Program-made: the position numbers and the translations under genes | Shown here: positions 1-13,034 of the stretch, in pieces | Numbering within the stretch: the first letter of the stretch is position 1 | Layout of the letters: each line of letters opens with the position of its first letter | DNA from: Mytilus trossulus | Taxonomy: Eukaryota > Mollusca > Bivalvia > Mytilida > Mytilidae | DNA length: 64,000 nucleotides | Assembly: GCF_036588685.1 (NCBI RefSeq) | Contig: NC_086375.1 | Span: 7,619,916 to 7,683,915 of the forward strand | Direction: 5' to 3' | The notes under the pieces: model-generated | Seen by the model: the letters and a program-made list of their open reading frames with translations, nothing else | Database searches by the model: none | Told to the model about the DNA's origin: nothing

Positions 1-811
1 AAAAGAGACATTCAAACTCATAAGTGTCTGTACATGCAAAGTGTTTCATACAATGTTGTAGTAAAAATGTCGTTTGTTGTCTTTCACTGGAGACGCTTTT
101 ACTTTATTTCTGTGAACAGTAAATTCACCCCCATACACCAAATGATCATCATAGCATTTTGTAAACAATCGCATGTTTATACCAGAAAATTTACTGTGAG
201 TACAAACACATCTATGCACCTAGAATCGATGTACTCATACATGTAGAACAGCTTCAAACAATACCACTAATTCATTGTTTTCCTTCGGTATAAATCATCT
301 TTTTTGGCGATGATGATAATTGTTGAGCTATTGTTCATGTGATGCAACACATGCAAATATTACTTGGAGGAATTTCTGGGAGATTTTTCTTAAGTTTATT
401 AATTTTGACATTTTCTGTTTCAAGATCTTTAATTTCCTGAAATAACAGATTTTAATTCTGTATCATGTTTTAGTAATGCCGTAAACTGTTTCTATATGCA
501 CATGTGTGTCTGAACTCAGAACAAATAGAGGTCCAAAAATGGCCACATCTACAGAGGTTACGATTATTGTTGAAAGGTGACATTTTAATTTGGCTGATTA
601 AATGCACGTCAAATTCCAGAAATTCGTCTAACACTTATAAAAGAATCAACACTTAAAAACAGGCAATCTTTTTTCTTTTTCTTTTTTTTAGAGTACAATT
701 TTATAAAGTATAATATGTTCTTACAAATCATTGTATACATTTGTGGTCGTTACTTTTACTTGCATAACTAAATGTCTACAATTCTCTGATACCATTTAAA
801 AATATAAAAAA
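1..811. other. No gene seen; AT-rich DNA
   Basis: I see no exon, RNA gene or clear repeat boundary here. The short open frames have no recognisable domain and no convincing splice sites. Confidence 0.5.
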
Positions 812-960
812 AAGATGTGGTATGATTGCCAATAAAACAACTCTCAATAAGAGACCAAATGACACATAAATTAACTTATATGTCATCGTACGTCCTTCAA
901 CAATGAGCAAAACCCAAGCCGAATAGTTAAATATAACAGGCTCTGAAATTACTTATGTAA
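812..960 (+). repeat. Dispersed repeat, GATGTGGTATGATTGCC family
   Basis: The segment opens with an A-rich run followed by GATGTGGTATGATTGCC and then a stretch containing GAGACCAAATGACAC and CCTTCAACAATGAGCAAA. The same sequence recurs in reverse orientation at about 23240-23445 and 44158-44340, so it is a dispersed family with at least three copies in the window. I know this type as very common in mussel DNA. Its class (SINE-like or retroelement tail) cannot be settled from three copies. Confidence 0.75.
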
Positions 961-999
961 AACCATTGTAAAAAGAGGAAAACTAGTGGCCTAACTTAT

Positions 1000-1160
1000 G
1001 TACAAAATAATCAACAAAAGTCAAATATGTAACACAGTAACAAACGACAATCACTCATGTACAGGCTCATGACATTGGACAAGCATGGCGGAGTTAAACA
1101 TGCAAGCGAGCACCAAACCCTCCCTAACCTGGAATAGTAGTGTAACAGTACAATATAAGA
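1000..1160 (+). repeat. Dispersed repeat fragment (GGCGCAAA / GGGTTAAACATG family)
   Basis: A diverged fragment of the family seen in longer form at 42610-43000 and 13035-13332. Shared landmarks are a tract ending ACAGGCTC, the phrase GGCGGAGTTAAACATG, and a following run of CCCTCCCTAACCT. It is non-coding. Confidence 0.5.
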
Positions 1161-1609
1161 ACAGACTATCCAAATCAGTTGAAAAAGGTTTAACTCATCA
1201 GATGAATACAAATAAAAATAAAACTAACAAAAACACAGATTGAACGTGGGAATGTACTTGTACACCCGAACAACAAAATACATTAAATAAAGATTTGAGA
1301 GTATTCGCAGTCACTGACAGCTAGTTCAAAGTCAACATTTCAACATCATACACGCGGAACCTCGCCATGCAGTCATTTAGGTTGATTTTAAAACATTTAA
1401 AGTAGTAAAACTTGTGGTTGTTAAATTTTATATTTCCTTTTTAGTGCTTCTTTGTGACACAGTATTAATGGCTGTATCCCTATTTTGACAATTTTACCTA
1501 TTATGTCTGTTTTCGTCACGCACCGTTATAAAAATAATAAAATTTAATGAAACTGTCATATAAGTGAGAGGTTAAACGCTATAAAACCAGGTTCATTTCA
1601 ACATTTTCT

Positions 1610-1745
1610 ACATTTGAGAATGCCTCACCAAGTCAGGAATATGGCAGTTGGTGTCCATTCGTTTGATGTGTTTTATCATTTGATTTTGCCATTTGATTAG
1701 GGCTTTCCGTTTTAAATATTCCTCGGAGTTCATTATTTTTGTTAT
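1610..1745 (+). repeat. Retroelement 3'-tail repeat (CACCAAGTCAGGAATATG family)
   Basis: The segment reads through CACCAAGTCAGGAATATG, GTCCATTCGTTTGATG and GATTTTGCCATTTGATTA. Related copies occur reversed at about 6960-7150, 16015-16200 and 42411-42520, and a partial forward copy at about 20790-20880. I know this as a frequent non-coding tail of mussel retroelements. The parent element is not identified here. Confidence 0.6.
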
Positions 1746-2194
1746 TTTACTTGTCAATAACAACTAATTACAAAAATCATGCATATAAGACTAAATTATC
1801 ATCAGTACACATCCAATTTACGATTGATTTAGTGTAGATACCATGACCTTGTGCAATTCCAAGACACAGGTATTGACAGGTTTAAGATTCATGAGTATAC
1901 ATATGAATTTTATAATAATATTTAGTTTGCTTTTAATTTACTGATAACAAAATCGATATTAATACCAATAAAACAATCCTAAAAGATCGTATTACAGTAT
2001 TACAATGTTGAATTGGTAATCTTTTAGAATTAATTTATTTTTATAAGGAACGATAGGCTCATCAGGATAAATTTCTTAATTTCCTGGTTCGGTACACAAC
2101 TTCTCCGTAAACATGAGGTACAACCAAACTTCAAAACGAAATGGTTCTATCTATTGAAGAGTTTAGTATAGGTTTGTTGTAACGCAAACCTGAC

Positions 2195-2450
2195 TTAATA
2201 ACTTACCAGTAATACATAGATTACGTTAACATTAACATCCAAAAACGTCACAACAGTCACGGGTATATTAAACAAATTGTGGTGTTTTATACAGTACGAT
2301 GGTGACAAAAAAATAAACAATAGGGAATAAAAAAAATCTTCCCTTTTGTCGAAAATTTTAGGATACAGTTTCCCTGTGTAAGCTGCAATATGTAAATCTA
2401 GAAAAGTACAGTTAATATCGTTTATATTTGATTTATTAGGTCTTCTCACT
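2195..2450 (-). pseudogene. Penelope-like reverse transcriptase remnant
   Basis: The minus strand encodes a short peptide with the string CTFLDLHIAAYTGKL followed by YPKIFDKREDF. The better preserved remnant at 43484-43687 has CPFLDLDIYITNGKL and NTKIYDKRDDF at the matching positions, so the two are homologous. In that copy the segment lies just after the YLDD catalytic motif of the reverse transcriptase. Here only about 80 codons survive, with no palm motif, and the reading frame breaks on both sides. It is a dead fragment. Confidence 0.6.
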
Positions 2451-3123
2451 TTTCCGTGGTATCTTTTCTGTTTGATTTTCGTTTTTCAGCTGCCATTTTT
2501 TTTTCTGCTTTTGTTTATTTGTTTCGCAAGGTATCGATTAAATATTTGGTATATGATATCGAACATTTTATGCGCTTTTAAAACTGACACCGTTTAACCG
2601 AATACTTTTCTTTGAATGAGTTCTCTTCCTGATCACTATTTTTTCTTGGTTTTGCTACTCCTTTGCAACCGTTAAAGATAACAACACAATAATTTAACCA
2701 ATGTTCTCATTATATCCTGAGGATGTTGAAATTGGTTTTAAACGAAGCGTTTTGGAGACTCCATATGAAAGTTATTTCCCCTTATGTTTCCCCTTAGTCA
2801 TTGGATATAAATGAAATGCATTTGTAACTGGTAAACCATAAGTAATAGAGACCTAGGGTTTATTTAATGATTGGTTGGAGATCCTTGGTCAAAAACAAAT
2901 AAGGTCAAAGTCTAAGTTCAAGGTCGCTTTCTAACTTTTGATTTTGACTTATTTTCACATCATTAAAAAAACTGTTTCGATAAATTGTAAGCTGCGACAT
3001 GTTGTAACACTTAAATTTTAGTTAAAGTGTATGTTGACATAAAATGTCAATTGAGGTCAGGTCATAGGTAGTTTTAACATTCTAGATTTTGACTTTTCTT
3101 TTATTTCATATGTTTATAGTTAT
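2451..3123. other. No feature recognised
   Basis: AT-rich sequence without splice-supported open frames or repeats that I can match elsewhere in the window. Confidence 0.45.
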
Positions 3124-3310
3124 CAAAGGTACCAGGATTATAATTTAGTACGCCAAACGCGCGTTTCGTCTACATTAGACTCATCAGTGACGCTCATGTC
3201 AAAATATTTATAAAGCCAAACAAGTACAAAGTTGAAGAGCATTGAGGATCTAAAATTCCAAAAAGTTTTATATTATAAAGCCATCGGACTTTATGCTCTA
3301 GATTGCAAGC
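3124..3310 (-). repeat. Dispersed repeat with GAAACGCGCG core
   Basis: On the minus strand this reads through a GATGAGTC block, GACGAAACGCGCG and TAATCCTGGTACCTTTGAT. Two further copies lie on the plus strand at about 7672-7752 and 8000-8096. The core is unusually CpG-rich for this AT-rich region. It is a known abundant mussel repeat; its class is unknown to me. Confidence 0.7.
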
Positions 3311-6300
3311 CATAAAACTTTGAAAATGCCAACCAACAGAAGTGACCTTGTGTAAACCGGAAGTAGCTATGTTTGTACTTATTTAATGTAAAAGTATATA
3401 AAACTACATTTTTTTTCAATCAGTGTCTGTTAGACTGTTATATACAAGCGGATTTTTTTTTTTTAAACCGGAGTAACGAATTGCCTCTCTCATTTCAAAA
3501 GTGTATATATCTTTGGAATCAGTGTATAACAATATATCATTTGACACTGGAAATGACATGTTAAACTGGATTTTATTATTTTCATATCAAATAAATTGTT
3601 TCGGGTGGAAAGACCTTCGATTGTTCTCTAAACAATTGGTTGTGTTTTTTATTTTAGATAAGTTCCTTTGAAAAAATTTCGTCAGTTTATATAGAAAATT
3701 GTTGATTATTTCACGACAAAATATCAATTCAAAAGATAACAAATAAAAGTTGTTTTTAATTCTTATATTTTCCCTTTAAATGTGAATGTTTTCACGTGTC
3801 AAAAGTTTTAAATGTATTTGAAATATTTCAAATAAATCTAAAAAGAGAAGGATAGATCTTGTATGTATGTGGAATTTTAATCAACACAATCCATAGGTAA
3901 ATAATTTCTTATAATCCATATAAAGGCCAAGTGTCCTTTTATATTATTTTGTTTGTTGGTATCAAAAAGTCAAAACAACAAATCAATTGTTAAACACGAT
4001 GTTCTTTTTTTAATTATAACTTGCTGAATGACATTCAATCATTACACAGAGCGATCATCTACCATGTTTTAGTTATTGTGTGCATGTTTATGTTTGAGGA
4101 AAAACGGCTTTGCTACTTTTCTATCTGTGAAGTATGTAAAAGAGTTTAACTAAACATGTTTAAGGATCGAGCAATTGTCGTACTTTTAATATAGATTTTT
4201 TTTCTACGAAAGCAATTGTCTGCATTTTTACCGCTAACCTATGCTGCAAAACACTGCTTATACATTCTGCTCTAATAGACAACTATTTGGTGTATTTGTA
4301 AGACATATATATGTACTTTGGAGATATAATGATGTCAAAGGATTGTTTACATTTTTTCTGTAGATCTTTGAGTGGAAACAATTTGACATTTGTTAAGAAT
4401 GACACATTTGAACATAACATCAACTTACAATTTTTGTAAGTATATATTTTATCGTATGATTTGTTATAAATATTTTATAATGTATGATTTGTTAGAGATA
4501 TTGTATATTGTACGATTTATTACCATATTTTTAAAATACTTGTTAATTCAGTATTAGGTATAACAATCTCTTTTTCTGTCTCCGTCTGTAATTCGAATGT
4601 CAGCATATTTAGCGTTCTCATGGGCTAACCAAAAAACGCTTAAAATAAGATGAAACTTGATGATTCAGTTTGTGAGTTATTTACTTCCACGCGAATAGTT
4701 AAACCCCATTGAATTCGTATTCATGTTAATTTCAATTCAACCCCTAAGTTGATATGGGTTACGCAAGTATTTTTCTATTAACATGAAGGTTTATAACCAC
4801 TCATTCGGGTCGGGGCCAGTCGAAAAGTACAACATATTTTAAACAAAAAAGTCCCTACGCATAGCTGTTTCTTTGTCAAAAGGTAAATTATTTGGGTAGT
4901 TTTGGTATCAAATAAAAGCTTGGGGACTTGGGATCACTGTAGAACCCTCGTTAAAAGATTCTTTTGAAAAATGAAAAAAAAAACCAATCATATTCAGAGG
5001 GAAATTTTTCCCTATTGTTCAAATCAGACGTACCTGTTTTTGTAGTATCTAACTTCAGGGAACCAGTACGCTCTAACATGCAATTAAAGGTATGTTGAAT
5101 TTTCAGCACAAGACAGGACATGGTATAGTTTTGACATGACCACCACTTTATTTCAACTTAATACTTGACTGATAAGACTTACAAAAAGATCATTTTTATA
5201 CCAGTGAAAAGGACGATAAACATACTTTTTAACTTTTAATTTGTATCAAACAGATCTATAAAAATCCAATATCTATCTTATTATATTTTATATTTATTTT
5301 TATATCTTGTTATATGACCGTCGGCAGTCTTCGGAGGTCATCTCGGTCATTAATTCGATGACTTTAAGACAAAAATACGCACGACATTTTAATACATATT
5401 ATCGAGTCCATGCATTGTTAATTGTTTCTTTCAGACGTTTTGTAGTTTGAATATAAATTGAAGTATATTATAAATCCTATAATATAATTTTAGTCAAATC
5501 GTTGAACATGCATTTAACATCTAATGACCCTTCAAACTGTTTTACACATATTTGTTGAAAATGGGCGACGAGAAGTTGTTTAAATTGTACAATGAAAAAT
5601 GTGATAGAGTCTTTATGCCAAGGAAAAAGCTAAACACTACAATTAGCAGATTATAATTTAAGATAAGACATGAAATGATTTAAAACATCTTCTCACAATG
5701 TAGGTAATGGTTTTCGTTACATATCTGGGCCCGTGTAAGGTCTTTAATCTAGACTTATATAAGATCCAAGCAATATGCGGTGAGGTTAACAAGTTTAGTT
5801 GAATGCAAACCCTCCATCATTCATCTTTGTAATTAATATGTAAATATATACAGTACTAAACACATTGTAAAAATCAACCTAAAAAGCACCAAACCTACCC
5901 AGAAATAATAATATGTCAATTTATGCATGTTTGTCTGCAAATTATTACCAGGTAATGGTAAGTGTTCTCGGCTTCATATGCGACACTTTCGATATGAAAA
6001 TATCCACTTAACATCTAATAAACATATACATGTATTTTAATCCTGAATGGGTATTCATATTTGGGACAGAAAAAATGGGATAACTGCTATATGGCCTGTA
6101 CTATAATACAATTTTGTTGCAGTTATTTAAGCTTAAGTTTGGGAGGTCATGAAAATTCATCAAAAAGAGCAGCAAAGAAATATTTAAATGAGACTCTTAA
6201 CGCCATCCAATTTGTAGAGGTTTATTTGTGACGAATGTCAGCTTTGTCGCCAAAGTCTCACAAAAGAAGTCGTTAATCTATTTTGTCAAAGAATTTAATA

Positions 6301-6959
6301 TATCAAATTGTAAGCTGATCTAATTGATATAAAAAGTATGCCTGATGAGATTTTAACTTTATGATGAATTAACAAGTTCCTGTAACCCAATTTAGTATAA
6401 TCTAATGTGTTTCATCAAAAGGAGCTGTCGAAGTTGCCTTGAAACACAAATAGATTTCTTATATTTGGATTTATATCATTGTCTTGCATGTTGCAAAAGA
6501 TTTTTTACCGAGTTTCAAAATTGTTTAAACAACCGTTTTCCAGTTTCAATTTACAAATCGTACATAAAGAGCATGAAGTACCTATGATTCTTCCACCCTT
6601 AAGAAAGCCCTAAAATCCCTATACCTTTAGCTGTAAAATGACTTAAAATTCAGTGAATACCTGTGATAACTGAATAATCAGTAAATACCTATAATTACTA
6701 AATTGATTAGTTATTACAGGTATTTACTTAACTTTTTAGTAATTACGTATACGTGTAATTCCTAATTTTATCTATTTAATGTAACATATACAAGAAAAAC
6801 AAGTTTAGACTTTTCAACCAAATCCGTATTGCACTTCTTAATCAAGCAAAATCACCTTTTTATTATAGAATGCCAATTTTTTTTTTAAATCTCTTAAATG
6901 ATTTATATATATATCATGTATATCATTGTTCCTTACAATTCTGTATAAAAAAAAATTTT
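3311..6959. other. Long AT-rich stretch, no gene seen
   Basis: I find no domain-bearing or splice-supported frame here. Simple A and T runs are common. A block around 5320-5400 containing GGCAGTCTTCGGAGGTCAT looks like a repeat fragment, but I see no second copy in the window. Confidence 0.4.
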
Positions 6960-7150
6960 AAAAAATACCGAACTCCGAAGAAAATTATAAACGGAAAGTC
7001 CGTAGGCAAATGGCGAAATCAAAAGCTCAAACACATTAAACGAATGGATAACAACTGTCATATTTCTGACTTTGTACAGGCATTTTCTTTTGTAAAAAAT
7101 GGTGGACTAAACGTGGTTTTATATTTAACTAATCTTCTTACATGTATGAC
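6960..7150 (-). repeat. Retroelement 3'-tail repeat, reversed copy
   Basis: Reverse-oriented copy of the family at 1610-1745. The plus strand shows ACTCCGAAGAAAATTATAAA, GGAAAGTCCGTAGGC and ACTGTCATATTTCTGAC. The open frame across it is incidental. Confidence 0.55.
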
Positions 7151-7409
7151 AGTCGCATAACTTACTGTGTATTGCGTAAGAACGTGTTCTTCTATATTGT
7201 TTTGAATCGGACATCGAAATAAAAAAAAATGCATTTGGAAATATAGTTACCGGTATAAACAAAAGGATGAGTGCAATAATAATCAAACAAATGTACATTT
7301 TTGTCATCATGATTCACATAAAATTATGAAACTATGTACAGATACATCTACTAAGTTAATTTTACGTACACGACAACTGGTTCATATCATTATCTCACTG
7401 CAGCTTACC

Positions 7410-9226
7410 TGGTCATAAGGATCAATTAAGCTTTTCTCATCACCTGGCGTCCGTCGTCCGCCGTCGTCCGTCGTCGTCGTCGTCCGTTAACTTTTACAAA
7501 GAACTTCTCCTCTGAAACTACTGGGCCAAATGAAACCAAACTTGGCATAAATCATCCTTAGAGTATCTAGTTTTAGTATCCGATGACCCCGCCAATAATC
7601 AAAAATGCCCACCATGGCTTAAAATGGAACATTGGGGTAAAATGCAGTTGTTGGATTTCTAAATATTTTTATCTGAGCGTCACTGATGAGTCTTAAGTAG
7701 ACGAAACGCGCGTCTAGTGTATTAAATTATAATCCTGGTACCTTTGATATTTATTAACACCACTGGGTCGATGTCACTGCTGGTGGACGTTTCGTCCTCG
7801 TGGGTATCACCAGCCCAGTAGTCATAACATCGGTGATAACATGAATATCAATTATATGGTCATTTTTATAAATTTACTGTTTGCAAATTATTCGAAAAAC
7901 TATGGATTTTCTTATCCCAGCGTAAATCACCTTAGCCGTATTTGGCACAACTTTTTGGAATTTTGGATGATAAATGCTCTTCAACTTTGTACTTGTGTTT
8001 GGATTTCTAAATATTTTGATATGAGCGTCACTGATGAGTCTTATGTAGACGAAACGCGCGTCTGGCGTATTAAATTAAATGTCTGGTACCTTTGATAAAC
8101 ATTTGGGATATATCTGAAACTAAAGCATTGAGAGCAAATCTGACAAGAGGTAAAAATGTTCATCAGGTCAAGATCTATATGCCTTGAAATTTTCAGACAC
8201 ATCAGACAACCCCTTTGCTTGGTTGCTGCCTCTGAATTGGTAATTTTGAGGAAATTTTCAAGTTTTTGGTTATCATCTTGAATATTATAAAAGAAAAAGA
8301 TTAACAATATATGGCAAAGTTGTTCAGCAAAGTAAGCTCTACAAAAAAGTAAGCATGACCAAAATTATCATTTGACCCAAAAAGGATGTATTGCCCTATA
8401 CGGTCAATTTTTCACAATTTTTTCGTAAGTTTTTGTAATCTTTCGAAAAATCTTCTCCTCTGAAACAACTAGGCCAAATGAAACCATTCTTGGCCTAAAT
8501 CATCTTTGCGGCCATTGCTAAAAATAGAACATTGTGTTCTCATTTAGAGAAAATCTGACAAGGGGTAAAAATATTCATCAGGTTAAGATCTATCTGCCCT
8601 GAAATTTTAAGACACATCAGACAACCCGTTGTTTGGTTGCTGCCTCTGAATTGGTAATTTTAAGGAAATTTTCCAGTTTTTGGTTATCATCTTGAATATT
8701 ATAATAAATAAAGATCTATCTGTCCATGTATTTTCAGACACATCAGACAACCCATTGTTGGGTAACTGCCTCTGATTTTGTAATTTTAAGGAAATTTTGC
8801 AGTTTTTGGTAATTATCTTGAATATTATAATACATAGGGATAAACTGAAAACAGCACAATTGTTCAGCACAGTAAGCTCTACTAATAAGTAAGCATGACC
8901 AAAATTGTCAATCGACCCCTTCAGAAGTAATTGCACTTTTAAGTCAGCTTTTTACAATTTTACGTAAATTAGATTTTTTTTTACAAAAATCTTCTTAAAA
9001 CTACTGGGTGAAGTCATTATAGATAGAGATAACTGTAAACAGAAAGAACGTTCGGTAAAGAAATATTGGCCAAAATTGTCATTTGAACCTATAAAAACAG
9101 AAAAACAGAGAATTTTATCAAGAATTCTATTTGTATCTTTCATATTGTCAGGTGTCCTTTGTTTAAATATGCACTGCAGCACATAGACCAAGGTGAGCGA
9201 CACAGGCTCTTGAGAGCCTCTAGTTC
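7410..9226 (+). repeat. AGAGGCTCTC-family mobile element, copy 1, with internal duplications
   Basis: It begins near a GTCGTC-rich block (7447-7490, GGCGTCCGTCGTCCGCCGTC) and ends at GGTGAGCGACACAGG, CTCTTGAGAGCCT and CTAG (about 9191-9223). Family landmarks in between are TCTCCTCTGAAACTACTGGG, GAACATTGGGGTAAAATGCA and AAGGAAATTTTCC. The block around 'ATCAGGTCAAGATCTAT' to 'AATATTATAA' occurs about three times (near 8160-8295, 8577-8710 and 8713-8835), so this copy carries internal tandem duplications. Two GAAACGCGCG repeats (7672-7752, 8000-8096) are embedded in it. It is non-coding. The family is widespread in bivalves and its class is unsettled; a palindrome close to the 3' end followed by CTAG is compatible with a Helitron-like element. 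Confidence 0.65.
7672..8096 (+). repeat. Two tandemly placed GAAACGCGCG repeats
   Basis: Two copies (about 7672-7752 and 8000-8096) each contain GAGCGTCACTGATGAGTCTT, TAGACGAAACGCGCG and a GGTACCTTTGAT end. They lie in the same orientation about 330 bp apart inside the larger AGAGGCTCTC-family element. Confidence 0.65.
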
Positions 9227-12185
9227 ATATTGTCTTTACAAAACTACAATTAAATAAGAACACGAATCAGAATTTATTCACTTCAAAATCATTCCATTTC
9301 AAACAGGTATCTTGACTTAGTATGTGATTGTAACGTTGCCTTTTGGTCCTGGGTAAACATGGTAAAGTCAAAGAGGAATTTTTATGATGCCATAAAATGT
9401 TTGGATCGGAATTATATTTATCTGTCAAGTCTTCAAGCAAGTGATTTTGATAATTGTAGCGGTAAGCGTTTATATTATTTCTGAATAATAAACTATGAAA
9501 AATAAAGATTGAAGTCTGCATTAATACTTAACTCATTCCTTATTGTAAATTTGAAATATATTGTGCAATTAACACGTATAAAGTACATTAGTTTTATATA
9601 TTTACAAAAGAGAAGCGAACACTATCAAAAAGATAAACAATCACACTGACAATGGAATGGCAAAAAACAACATAAAACAATCAGAAAGGCAAACAGCAGT
9701 ATATAACATACAACAATAGATGGTGCAACACAATTGTCAACAAACGCATCAACCAAAACTTAGAGTGATAGCAAGTGCTCCGGAAAGGTGTGAGAAGGTT
9801 TCATAAAAAAATATCGACATGGGAGTCAACAAATCAAGACGTTTACTTGTTTATAATTGTACTATAAGTATATTGTTATAGATATTAAGATTACACCTAA
9901 TTATTTTTTCACGTTGAAACAAAAAGCTATGGCTAGTATACAAAATGGTATATATGAAGGTGACTTGTTACTTTGATGAAGTGCCTTCACGAGATAATTA
10001 TTTCATTCAGATGAGGTTGTATACAAATAAATTTCACAAAGATGATGAAGAAAGCTAAACAAAAAAAATAGATTTTTTTGCTAGAGTAGTTTTTTATGTT
10101 TACAACTAAAACCTTTGACGTACATGTACAACAGAAATAATAAAACCTTTCGAAGAACTTGATATACGTTTTTTTTTATTTAAGAGATCACCTTGCTTTA
10201 ATTTTAGTTGGGTTTCATTGATTTATAGGTTTCATATCATGGTTGCTGGTTGTGTCTGTTGCTTCAAATGGGAAATTGAATTCTCATTGTTGAATTTGTC
10301 TAAAGTGTAGCGACTGTTTCTTTTCTATGAATAGATAATTCGGTATGGGCTCTTAAATTTGAAATTATAATTTTTAGCGTGTTAAACTTTCAATGAGGTA
10401 TCAACATGCTGACTTTATTTTTAGTTTTTCCCCTGTATCAATATTTACAAGTAAGAATGATACAATTAAGAAATGTCTGAATACTCTCACTCATGGTCGA
10501 ACACATGACTCTTTTCGTATTTCTTATCGGTATGTTGATTAAAGCCAGGCTGCGATTAATGTCTGAACAGTTCCATTTTGTTCCCAGTGGTTACCTTGAT
10601 GAGCATATCTAGATAAAAATAACTTCTTTTTGTATTCACTTCAAAAGTTGAATAATCAATCAAAGTGAAAAGGCTAAAAACAAATTACACCCAACAAATG
10701 CAAGAGTAACTTTAACGAACTTATGGTGTTTAAAACTAACAATATACGGTAGAAAAATGTAGATTGTTAATGGCAGGTAATACTTCAAGTCTATATCCAT
10801 AAATAGGAAATAGTTGATACCGATAAAACATGGATATTGTTAAAACTTCCAGTCAGATAATCAACTCCCCATTCAAATATTTGAAATAGCATATCGAGGC
10901 CACTATGGTGTGTCAACGTTCCCGCACGAGGGGGACAGTGCCTTTATCGTTCTCATTCATTACTAATTCGAATGTAAGATAAATTATTTATTTCTTTATA
11001 TTTACTGCCCCCTTTTCTATATCTAACCAAATCAATACGAGATTTGTGAAATTGGGATTGACCTATATTTAAAATAACTAGAAACACGCCTGGCATCTTT
11101 GTCTAAAGACATACACTAGGCTTCACATAAGCACCGTTAATTCTTTGAATCTGTGATAAACGACGATATGAAAATTCTAAAAGAAAACTAAGACAGTCAA
11201 TTAAAGCGAAGCACTTTATAAAAGTGGGAATTAAGTAAATATGTGTAATCTTTTTTTTATATCAGTTAGGTGAACAGGGAGAAAATTTGCCGGTATGTTT
11301 TGACATTTTAATGTGGTTTAAAATTTGAAATGGAATCACCTTCGTTTAGGTCGTCTGGTTCGCATGTACTTTTGGCTGAAAGATTTGCTGTCCTGAGAAC
11401 CGATGAAAGGGATTTAAACCATTTTATTACCCGATATGATTAGAGTCGTTGTGTTGTGCAAAATCATAATTGTTCATCATACGTTCACTGTCCATGAATT
11501 ATCGAATACCGGTATCCCATATCACATATATTTCAGGAGTTCTTGTTCCAATAAACATTTGTACTGTTTAAAAAACTAAACACTAATATGCATCTTAAAA
11601 AATTGCGTTCCATGTATGGATATTATATTTTGTGCGACATGGTAATATGCAACTCGCATATAGCAACATTTGATTAATATGTTGTCTTCTTGCTCAATAT
11701 TTTTGTCCAGCTCTTTTGGATACAACAAACTTAGCATCATCAAACGTTGCTTACATGTTTTTCTTCAACTTCAATGGTACGCAACACCCAATAAGTTCGA
11801 AAATACTTTTTTTAAGTTTGGGAAAGTTTAATGAAAATCTAATTTTGTCAAGAAGTTCGTTAAATAAAGGCACTTTTTTTAATAAACCATTTTCAAACTG
11901 AGAAGATCTGTCAATTGTTCTTGTCGTTAGTATTTCCTGATCAACAATCCTCTTTTTCGCAACAATTTTTCATAACATACGGCAGTGTTTTCATATTTAT
12001 TAGATTATCTAAAATACAGAAACTGCTTATATGTAGCAATCGTGATTTTCATACAAATGTTATAATCACTTTTAGAACAATTATTAGTTTAAACAGTTTT
12101 GCTGCTTTTCATTTTCCTATTTTATATAAATTAAAAAAATAAACTACATATTAAAATCTGGATGAGAAAAGTTATTTTTTTAAAG
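9227..12185. other. No gene confidently seen upstream of the EGF exon
   Basis: Mostly AT-rich unique sequence. Two adjacent open frames at 11711-11901 and 11915-12142, the first after a good acceptor TTTTTGTCCAG, are long for this AT content. They show no recognisable domain, end in stops and lack a donor, so I do not call them exons. Confidence 0.35.
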
Positions 12186-12296
12186 GCTATTCCTGTCATC
12201 CTGACTATTGTTCAAACGGTGGATTCTGTAGTCAAAACAGTTATGGTGATTTAGTTTGTTCGTGCATTGGTAACTGGACCGGTGCTACATGTGCAG
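12186..12296 (+). CDS. EGF-like domain exon (partial gene, other exons not found)
   Basis: An acceptor (TTTTTTTAAAG) precedes a 111-bp open segment that ends at a donor (GCAG|GTAAG). The translation contains one complete EGF-like module with six cysteines spaced C-x4-C-x5-C-x9-C-x-C-x8-C, including CSNGGFC and the aromatic/Gly pattern NWTGATC. The exon needs one base from the previous exon and leaves one base for the next, so it is a symmetric phase 1-1 exon, which is typical of shuffled EGF modules. EGF modules sit in secreted or cell-surface proteins and make disulfide-bonded contacts; no calcium-binding consensus is evident. No signal peptide or neighbouring module is visible, so the protein is unidentified. 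It could be a relic, but both splice sites and all cysteines are intact. Confidence 0.7.
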
Positions 12297-13034
12297 GTAA
12301 GAAAGGAAAACATGTACGTGTGCATGGTATATATACAAGAAATAAAATACCACGTCATCTAAATTGTTATTGACATTTGTCTCAATCATAAAACTTCCCT
12401 ATATTTGAACATGTATATTCAAGATAACTGCAGAGTTTGCATTTAAGATATTGGACTGTTGGATTGGTGTCACACGTAGAGCAGGATCTGATTATCCTTC
12501 TTTCGGCGGAAGCTAAGAATACCACTGGTATTTGGTAGGGTTTGTATTGCTCATTTTTTGTTTACTATGTTGTGTTGTCTGCACAGTTGTACGTTTGTTT
12601 GGTCTTTTTCATACTTTTTTGTTATAGCGTTGTCGGTATATTTTTGTCTAATGGGTTTAAATATCCTTCCGGGAATTTTTGCCTCTGTTTAACCTATCTG
12701 AAATTGATAAGGTGGTTGTTCTAGATAGTATAAGGTACATTTATTAATATAATTGTAGACATCTAATGTTAAATTATCCGCTTTGATACACACTTTGTTT
12801 AGCAAGGACGTAGACCGAAAATATCTACAAATCGTTTACTGGCAGAGTTTGAAAACCACATCTATTGAATATCAATAAGCTTTTGATAATGAAAGTTTTA
12901 AGAAACGTTTACTTCATCGCTGTACACTGTATAAATCAAAGTTTCTTATATGGATTTCACTTGTCGGCAAAATGCTGAACTTTCGGTTTTGCTTTATTGA
13001 TTCACCAAATACTATTTTAGCTAAATGTATCCAC
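12297..13034. other. Intron or intergenic DNA, no feature
   Basis: Sequence after the EGF exon donor; no second EGF module or repeat landmark is visible. Confidence 0.4.

Noticed and set aside
11711-12142. Two consecutive open frames before the EGF exon
   Set aside because: Different frames, both end in stops, low-complexity Phe/Leu/Asn composition, no donor.
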